From: Candidatus Woesearchaeota archaeon
GTDB taxonomy: Archaea > Nanoarchaeota > Nanoarchaeia > Woesearchaeales > UBA11576
Assembly (NCBI GenBank): GCA_013331125.1
Contig: DUGW01000002.1
Location: 1-18,797, forward strand
Length of the DNA: 18,797 bases
Direction: 5' to 3'
The stretch's first letter is position 1; each line of letters starts with the position of its first letter. The position numbers and the translations under genes were made by a program. The notes beneath the pieces are model-generated. The model saw only the letters and a program-made list of their open reading frames with translations. It was not told where the DNA came from and did no database searches. Of this stretch, positions 7,912 through 14,300 are shown in pieces.

Positions 7912-9071
7912 CGTTTTGCTCTGAATACTGTTCTCGCCAGAAGCAACAGTCTTGGTTCTTTGATGATTGATTTATATATAATCCTTGATGGTCTGTCTCT
8001 TGATTCTTCTTTCAGCAGTTTCTTTATCTTCTTGTTTCCCAGATATTTTATCAGTCGGCAGTAGTCTTCATCTTTGAACCTGTCTAGCACCTTCCTTATC
8101 ATCAGTCCCTTTCTGAGCTCTCTGTCGACTTGTTTGAGTTCTTTCTTGTACTTCTTGCCTTGGTTTATAGCTCTCGCCAAAGCCTCTGCGGCTCGGAGTC
8201 CTGGTACCAGTCCCCCTCCTGTCGTCGCTTTGACCTGCGTTGCAGCATCGCCGACAACATACGTCTTGTCCATCTCGACTGGCTGTCGGGGATCATATCT
8301 CGGTATCAGTCCACCTTGCATCTCTTTGATCATTATGCTGCTTTTTCCTTTTCTTTTTCCTTTCTCGCTGGTGAGCCTCTTGATGAATTGGTCAAATACT
8401 TTCTTTGCGTTCTTCTCTGCGGCGATCCCTATCCTTGCTGTGCTTGCACTCTCTGGCACTACCCATCCGAAGAATCCCGGTATCTCCTCGCTGAAGTATA
8501 CATCATATATGTCTTTGTCGAACCTTCCTCTTGCTCGTGCCTGCACTCCGACCCAATATCTGTTCTTCTCTTGTTGTTTTCTGTCTTGTCTGTCTTTGAT
8601 GTGTCTGCCGACGAGAGAACCTGGTCCGTCTGCGCCGATGATCATATCTGCATCCAGGACTTTGACATTCTTTTGTCTTGCATCCTTGACCCTTAGTTTC
8701 TTGCCATCATCGCCATCTTTCACACCGATGACCTTCTTTCCGAGTAAGAATTTGGTTCCTTTCCTCTTTGCTCTTTGCATCATATATTGGTCGAACTTTG
8801 TCCTGTCTATGACTGCGTCATCTACCTTCAGTTCTACACTTGTCCCATCCGGTGCATGCGATCTTACTTTCCGGAGTCTGTTCACCATAAACGCTTTCTG
8901 GGGTTTCACTATCTTGAAGAATTCTTTTGTGACTATGCCTGTGCATTGGACAGGTTCTCCGACTTTTGCGTGCTCTTCAAGCACTGTGACTTTTCTGCCT
9001 TTTCCTGCCAGCAGCTCTGCGCAGTAGCACCCTATCGGTCCTGCCCCTACGATTATGATCTGCTTTTTCAT
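7905..9071 (-). CDS. Geranylgeranyl reductase family FAD protein
   Basis: This 388-residue FAD-dependent oxidoreductase probably saturates isoprenoid chains of archaeal ether lipids or of the dolichol-type glycan carrier. Family marks: the FAD-binding GAGPIG (9-14), VGEPVQCTGIV with the family's conserved Cys, GADGPGSLVGR, PGFFGWVVP, and VGDAATQVKATTGGG (Asp275), which contacts FAD ribityl and phosphate. The protein is very rich in Lys and Arg. The start is uncertain: I chose the ATG at 9071, directly before the first FAD-binding strand as is usual; ATG 9089 (weak GGGA upstream) and GTG 9119 would add 6 and 16 residues. A 17-codon frame (9121 to 9068) ends in an ATGA overlap with this ATG. 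The next gene downstream is STT3, 41 nt away, which supports a link to the glycan carrier lipid (inference). Confidence 0.9.
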   Translation of the reverse strand: MKKQIIIVGAGPIGCYCAELLAGKGRKVTVLEEHAKVGEPVQCTGIVTKEFFKIVKPQKAFMVNRLRKVRSHAPDGTSVELKVDDAVIDRTKFDQYMMQRAKRKGTKFLLGKKVIGVKDGDDGKKLRVKDARQKNVKVLDADMIIGADGPGSLVGRHIKDRQDRKQQEKNRYWVGVQARARGRFDKDIYDVYFSEEIPGFFGWVVPESASTARIGIAAEKNAKKVFDQFIKRLTSEKGKRKGKSSIMIKEMQGGLIPRYDPRQPVEMDKTYVVGDAATQVKATTGGGLVPGLRAAEALARAINQGKKYKKELKQVDRELRKGLMIRKVLDRFKDEDYCRLIKYLGNKKIKKLLKEESRDRPSRIIYKSIIKEPRLLLLARTVFRAKRL

Positions 9072-9160
9072 TGTCTTTCTGTTGTGCATTTCTTTCTTCC
9101 CTTTGTGTTTTTCTTCCACATTTCAGGTATTGTCCCTTTTCTGCAAGAATTATCCTGGTT

Positions 9161-9168
9161 TTTTATAG
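9161..9168 (-). promoter_or_regulatory. TATA box of the geranylgeranyl reductase gene
   Basis: CTATAAAA on the - strand with a purine-rich element (AAAGGTT) just upstream. A start site near 9138 is expected, leaving a leader of roughly 20-70 nt depending on which start codon is used. Confidence 0.5.
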
Positions 9169-9279
9169 ATAACCTTTATCTACTCGCCTGTCTTATTTCT
9201 TCTGCGGGAGCGCCCAGGAGACCTTCTTGACAGTGTCGACATTTTGTTAGTCCTGTCCAATAACAACAAAATCAAAACT

Positions 9280-9287
9280 TTTATATA
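9280..9287 (+). promoter_or_regulatory. TATA box of the barrel-like gene
   Basis: TTTATATA preceded by the A-rich ATCAAAAC. The same TTTATATA core precedes two other surface-protein genes (16401 and 17999). Transcription would start near 9308-9312, leaving an unusually long leader of about 155 nt before the ATG at 9466. Confidence 0.65.
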
Positions 9288-9327
9288 CGCCGCACTAATA
9301 ATAAGAGACCAGAGGGGAGTTTGGCAG

Positions 9328-9359
9328 AACACCCAATAACCTAGTTTCAGGGTGTTTTT
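9328..9359 (+). other. Leader hairpin followed by U-run
   Basis: AACACCC (9328-9334) and GGGTGTT (9350-9356) are perfect complements around a 15-nt loop, with a T5 run at 9355-9359. In the leader RNA this resembles a terminator or attenuator about 20 nt after the expected start site, or the end of a very short RNA. Function is inferred. Confidence 0.4.
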
Positions 9360-9406
9360 GCATTCACAAGAGTGTCTGAGAGCGTAATATCTCTGAAGGA
9401 TGCATA

Positions 9407-9445
9407 AAAAGGGGTATAGCGTAAGCGCTTACGATTAACCCTTTT
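9407..9445 (+). promoter_or_regulatory. Nested inverted repeats before the ribosome binding site
   Basis: A perfect 14-bp palindrome, CGTAAGCGCTTACG (9420-9433), sits inside a second inverted repeat, AAAAGGG (9407-9413) with CCCTTTT (9439-9445). The structure ends 5 nt before GGAGGT (9451-9456), which is 9 nt from the ATG. It could be an RNA hairpin affecting translation. Alternatively, CATAAAAA at 9403-9410 could be a second TATA box, with the palindrome as an operator over its start site. Confidence 0.5.
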
Positions 9446-9465
9446 AACCTGGAGGTATACCGAAA

Positions 9466-11166
9466 ATGAGAGATGAAATTGACTCAAAATCCGCTAAAAA
9501 GGTGGGTATTAGCATTCTTGGAGCTATAGCTGCCTATTTTGGTCTTGGCGGGACCGAAGCCAAGGCAGACCCTGTAGGCACAGGTGGCCGATGTCTCAGG
9601 CTTGAGACAATTGCCAAGAGGACAGCTAGGGGTATACCTAAGTCTCTCGCATCAGCTCTCTATGACCTCCATCACAGCCGTCTCGAACTTAATAGCAGCG
9701 CAGCTATTCTCTACAAATGTGATGTTGCCAGGAAGGGGACTGGCGGCACTATCGACAATAAGGATTCTTACATGGTTCTTGGTCTTTCAGGTACCAATGG
9801 CAATAAGGTTGAGGTTCAGTTCGACGGGACTGTCCAGCGGCCTGACTGGATGCTGAAATATCACTACACCACTCCAGAGTATGCTGATATCATGAATGCG
9901 ATCAGCGCGGCAAACGTTCGTAATGGTGGCAAGGCGATATCAAACGCCCAGATCCATTACGTGATGGGTGCTAACATAACCTATGTTGCTCAGAAGAAAG
10001 GCATTTCCATGACCTACAATCCTTCGGATGCAGTTGTCCTGAGGGAGCTCAAGAGGGAGTGGGTCGGCTCTGGAAGAGGCAGGAAGCTCGTCATCCATAC
10101 CACTGACCAGGATAATGGTGGCAGGATAATTGACGTCCTCTACAAGAAGTCCGCAGTCCCAAAAGGCATGGACCGTGCTGGCGGTGGAAGCCAGACACTC
10201 CAGTACAAGGGTTCTACTTATGTGCATCCTACCTGGGAGAATGAGGCAATCATCCCTTATGCAGTTGTCACTCCTATTACGACTACGCCGACCGTCCCTC
10301 CGAGGAGAGCGCCTCCTAGGCATGGTGGCGGTGATGGTGGCGATGGCGGTACTGGTAGGGTAACTCCTCCTCGTCCTGATCCTCGAACACCAGGCGATGA
10401 TGGTAGTGGCGGTACTGGCAGGGTAACTCCTCCTCGTCCTGACGATCGTCCACGCACACGTGACGGACCTCGTCCTGATGACAGGCGCAGGCCTGCTGAC
10501 CGTCCAAGAGATGGTGGAGATGGTCCTAGTGGTTGGCCTCCAGGGCCTACACCGCATGGTGTTGCGCCGAAGACTGAATCTAAGGATTACAGGCTCGAGC
10601 TTGGCCTTGGTATAGGCGCTTTCACTCACGAGCAGATGAAATTTGTTCCTATAGGCATCATTGAGCTTGGTTATGAGTTCTGGAAGAACAGCACGACTCT
10701 GGGTGTCTACGGCACTTTCGGTGGTATGAATGGTTCTGGCGACTGGACCCAGACAGGCACTCTTGATCCTAACCCTATGGATCCTTACCAGAGGTATGGT
10801 GATATCTCAGGAAGGAGCAGGTACAAGATGATGGTCGGTTCTGTGGGTGTCTACATGAAGCAGCGTCTCACCAATTGGCTCAGGTTGAAGCTTGGTGTCG
10901 GTGCTGCTTGGGACAAGACCCAGACTGCCTCTGATGAGAAACTCCAGATCAGATACCCAGACGGGACTCCTGACGGTGTTCCTGACCAGGTCGACGGTTC
11001 TTACCAGCGTGGCAGGATGCACTGGACCCCTGAGGGCAGTGCTGGTCTCTGCTTCGGCGGTAAACGCGGAGAGGTCTGCCTTGAAGGTCGCATAAGAGGA
11101 CCTTACGAAGGCTCACACAAGAAGGTTGTTCCTGGTGCAGGTATTACAGGTACCTTCCGGTTCTGA
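9466..11166 (+). CDS. Secreted protein with C-terminal outer-membrane-like beta-barrel domain
   Basis: I do not recognise the whole 566-residue protein. Residues 1-35 look like a signal peptide with a charged start, a short hydrophobic core and an AKA|DP cleavage-like site. Residues 36-265 form an unknown domain with a few Cys and two sequons. Residues 267-372 are a low-complexity Pro/Arg/Gly/Asp linker with two copies of GGTGRVTPPRPD. Residues 375-566 show alternating small/polar and hydrophobic residues, Gly-rich strands and short turns, for example LELGLGIGAF, VGSVGVYMKQRL and WLRLKLGVGAAW, about eight strands, ending in GITGTFRF with a terminal Phe. This is how OmpA/OmpW-type barrels look in Gram-negative bacteria. 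Two Cys lie across a probable turn (GLCFGG, EVCLEG). The protein has four N-x-S/T sequons. A soluble beta-sandwich remains possible. GGAGGT lies 9 nt before the ATG. Confidence 0.75.
   Translation: MRDEIDSKSAKKVGISILGAIAAYFGLGGTEAKADPVGTGGRCLRLETIAKRTARGIPKSLASALYDLHHSRLELNSSAAILYKCDVARKGTGGTIDNKDSYMVLGLSGTNGNKVEVQFDGTVQRPDWMLKYHYTTPEYADIMNAISAANVRNGGKAISNAQIHYVMGANITYVAQKKGISMTYNPSDAVVLRELKREWVGSGRGRKLVIHTTDQDNGGRIIDVLYKKSAVPKGMDRAGGGSQTLQYKGSTYVHPTWENEAIIPYAVVTPITTTPTVPPRRAPPRHGGGDGGDGGTGRVTPPRPDPRTPGDDGSGGTGRVTPPRPDDRPRTRDGPRPDDRRRPADRPRDGGDGPSGWPPGPTPHGVAPKTESKDYRLELGLGIGAFTHEQMKFVPIGIIELGYEFWKNSTTLGVYGTFGGMNGSGDWTQTGTLDPNPMDPYQRYGDISGRSRYKMMVGSVGVYMKQRLTNWLRLKLGVGAAWDKTQTASDEKLQIRYPDGTPDGVPDQVDGSYQRGRMHWTPEGSAGLCFGGKRGEVCLEGRIRGPYEGSHKKVVPGAGITGTFRF
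10345..10442 (+). repeat. Direct repeat in the linker coding sequence
   Basis: Two 35-bp copies (10345-10379 and 10408-10442) differ by one base and are spaced 63 bp start to start, coding for GGTGRVTPPRPD with a 21-residue period. The near identity points to a recent duplication within the linker. Confidence 0.7.
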
Positions 11167-11180
11167 TTCCGGACCTAATC

Positions 11181-11220
11181 TTGTTTTTATGTTTCAAAGA
11201 TGAAATTTTTTGGTGTTTTT
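11181..11220 (+). terminator. T-rich region after the barrel-like gene
   Basis: T-runs at 11184-11188, 11206-11211 and 11216-11220 follow the stop codon at 11164-11166. This fits archaeal poly-U termination, although read-through into the next gene is not excluded. Confidence 0.4.
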
Positions 11221-11240
11221 ACAAAAAAGAGCCGTGATCT

Positions 11241-11301
11241 GACACTCAAAAACGTGTTACGTTTTTGGTGTCCTAAAAATTCGCAGTCAAAGCGAATTTT
11301 T
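11241..11301 (+). repeat. Two tandem inverted repeats (hairpins)
   Basis: The first, 11241-11272, pairs GACAC-T-CAAAAACG with CGTTTTTGGTGTC (13 bp, one bulged T, 5-nt loop TGTTA). The second, 11275-11301, pairs AAAAATTCGC with GCGAATTTTT (10 bp perfect, 7-nt loop). Both have A/T-rich bases and a CG-containing top, so both strands carry a T-run at the stem. They lie 35 nt before the giant repeat gene and may act as terminators, processing sites or operators. No clear TATA box precedes that gene; the weak candidate TTTTATGA (about 11298) overlaps the second stem. Confidence 0.6.
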
Positions 11302-11335
11302 ATGATATTCACATTAATGACAGGGTGGTAAAAAC

Positions 11336-14300
11336 ATGAAGAGATCAATTGTTTTCGTTTTGCTGTTGCTCGTGCTTAGCCCATTCGCTAGTGCGCTTGC
11401 ATACACGACCAATCCTTTCTGGGAGGTCGACGGCCAGAATGTCGGTACGTCACTTACCATCGAGGATGGAGAGAGTGCTCTTGCAGGTTCTCCTGCTTTT
11501 GCATCATTGGACTGTGATGTCACGTTCGTAGCAGAGCTGTTGAATGCTGACATGAGCCTTCGTTCTGTATTGGCCAATACTGAGGTCGATACCTGTCAGA
11601 ATGTCGGTTTCATGTATGTGCCTGTGGACCCTTCTGATTATGACGTGCCTGGTGATTATCTTGTCAGGTTCCATCTTGAAGATACCCGCGGTTCTGATAC
11701 AAGGATGCTTCAGCTTCATGTTATTCCTGCCACTCAACCGAATGTCTGTCCTGTCTTGGGTTCGATCTCTTCACCAAGATACTTGGATGTCGGTGTGGCT
11801 CACTCATTTGATGCTCACGCAACTGACTCTGATGGCGATGCTCTTACCTACTCTGCGCAGGGTCTTCCTGCCGGTGCTACCCTGTCTGCCAACGGTCATT
11901 TTGCTTGGACTCCTGGTCCTTCTGCTGTCGGTCAGCATGTCATCACTGTCAGGGTCTCTGATGGTGAGTGTGTCGATTCACAGATTGTGACCCTTATCGT
12001 CGAGCAAGAGCCTGTCTGTGACCTTGTCATGGAACCGCTTGAGACTCCTTTGTCAGTCAATGAAGGTGAGACTATCGCTTTCCAGGTCCTAGGTTACTCT
12101 GCAGATCCTGTCTTTTACAGTGCTCAGGGCGTCCCTGCAAATGCTATATGGGATGATGTTGCTGGTGTCTTTGTCTGGATAACCGGAAACCAGGATGCTG
12201 GTGTGTACGATGTCACTTTCACTGCAAGCACTTCACCTTCCTGCTCTGAATCTCAGGATGTGCATATCACTGTCATAGATGGTGGTCTGCCTGCCTGTTC
12301 TGATGGCCAGGACAATGATGGTGATGGTCTTGTTGACTATCCTGCAGACCCTGGCTGCACCAGCGCCCAGGATGATGATGAGTACAATGCTCCTCTGCCT
12401 GCCTGCTCTGATGGTCTTGATAACGACGGTGATGGCCTTGTCGATATGGCTGACCCTGGTTGTTCAGGCCCTTCAGACAATGATGAGTTCAACCCTTCGA
12501 ATGTCTGCCCTGTCGCAGCCTTTGAATGGGCTCCTGACCATCCTGATATGGGTGAGACCATCAATCTCGTCTCTACTTCCGCCGACGGGAACAACGATCC
12601 TCTTACCTATGCTTGGGATGTCAACAATGATGGTATAACAGATTCCACTGGTAGCCTTGCCACTACAGTCTTCAATCAGGCTGGCTCCCACCCGGTCACT
12701 CTGACTGTGTCTGATGGTCAGTGCCAGGATTCTGTGACTAATTATATACAGGTCGTGCCTCAGTGCATACTGGAGGTTGAATCGATCGACTGCCTCTCTC
12801 CTGTGATACAGGGTGAGTCTCAGGCATGTACAGTCCATGTTGACTCTGGCAATTCCTGGCCTGGTGGTATAACTGTTGATGTGTTCTACTCCAACCATGA
12901 ATATGCAGGTTATTGCCTTACAGATTCATTGACTGGTTCATGCACTGCCTATTTCCAGGCTCCTGCTCAGCCAGGCACGTACTCCGTCTATGCTACTGCC
13001 CAGAGGAATGGTTGCGTCGGCGACTTGAATTTCGCCCCTGCTGATTCCTTTGACGTGTTTGCAGACGGTTACGACATAGCAAATCTGGCTATCTACAACA
13101 ACCCTGCTTTCGCTCAGGAGGATTATGATTTCCTCAGGGCTCAGGATATGTTTGTCAGGTTCCAGGTGCTTGATCCTTTCAATAACCCTGTCAACGACGC
13201 GATAACTTCAGTTGAGCTCTTGAGCCCTCCTGGAGGACATGCTTACTTCAGTGAGTATCAGTATTCCAACCCTGCGCCAGGATATTATGATTATTTCCTG
13301 CAGATACCTGCAAGCCATGATTTCCTCGGCCAGTCGCACGTCTTCGTGTTCCAGTTCAACTTCAATGATGGTACTGGTGCCCAGCGTGTCGTCGGTGTGA
13401 ATATCCATAACAATGCTCCTGAGATCGCCTCTGAGGGTGTTGTCGTTATGGGTCAGGCTGCAAGTCTCCATGGCCATGCAGTCACCTTGAATGTAGTTGA
13501 CCCTGTTGCCATGACTGGTACTTTCATGGTCAGTGGCGAGACTGTCGGTCCGCTCATGGAGGGTTATGCTGCTGCTCTCGGTGATGGTGCAGTTTTCCAT
13601 GTGCATGACATCGACTTTGACAACCAGCCTTATAGTGCTGTTGTCTCATTGACTGCTGATGATTACCTGTCAGACAATGTGTTCACAGGTCAGGTCCTCT
13701 CTGCTCCTGCTTCATTCGATCTCGAGCCTTTCGAGTCTGATGTTGAGGATTATGGTGAGGCCCTTGATTGGTCCGCATCTGGCGTCGACGCAAACATCTT
13801 CGCAGTATCATTTGATGCTTCGCAGGATGTCATGACAGTCACTCCTGTTGCTCCTGGCTGTGATACTTTCACCCTTGAGCTTTGGGACCTTGACAATGCT
13901 ATCGATACCATGCAGGTCACTCTCTGCTCTAATCCAGCAGGTGCGCCTGCCTGTAGTGATGGTCTTGACAATGATGGTGATGGTCTTGTCGACATGAACG
14001 ACCCTGGTTGTTCCAACCCATCCGACAATGATGAGTATAATTACTTGCCTCAGTGTGCTGATGGTGTTGATAATGACGGTGATGGTCTTGTCGATCTGAA
14101 TGACCCTGGTTGTTCAGGCCTGAGCGACGATGATGAGCACAATCTCTTGCCTCAGTGCAGCGACGGCATCGACAATGACAATGACGAGCTTGTTGACATG
14201 CAGGACCCTGGCTGTTCGTCCCCTCAGGACAACAGTGAGGATGATGTTGTCTTGCCTCAGTGCTCTGATGGTCTTGACAATGATGGTGATGGTCTTGTAG

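Noticed and set aside
8074..9027. 317-codon + strand frame opposite the geranylgeranyl reductase
   Set aside because: The - strand protein has clear FAD motifs; the + strand frame is a Ser/Leu/Phe-rich antisense product with no domain.
9300..9360. A C/D box or other known small RNA in the intergenic region
   Set aside because: CTGA strings occur nearby but there is no C box (RTGATGA) at suitable spacing; only a generic hairpin with a U-run is supported.
9940..10629. 229-codon - strand frame opposite the barrel-like gene
   Set aside because: It is antisense to the Pro/Arg linker and encodes a low-complexity Arg/Thr-rich product; no ribosome binding site or promoter.
10588..11166. The whole window being bacterial because of the barrel-like domain
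   Set aside because: TATA boxes, DxxK-type AglB, geranylgeranyl reductase family and PGF-pre-PGF domain agree on an archaeon, and the barrel gene has the same kind of TATA promoter as its neighbours.
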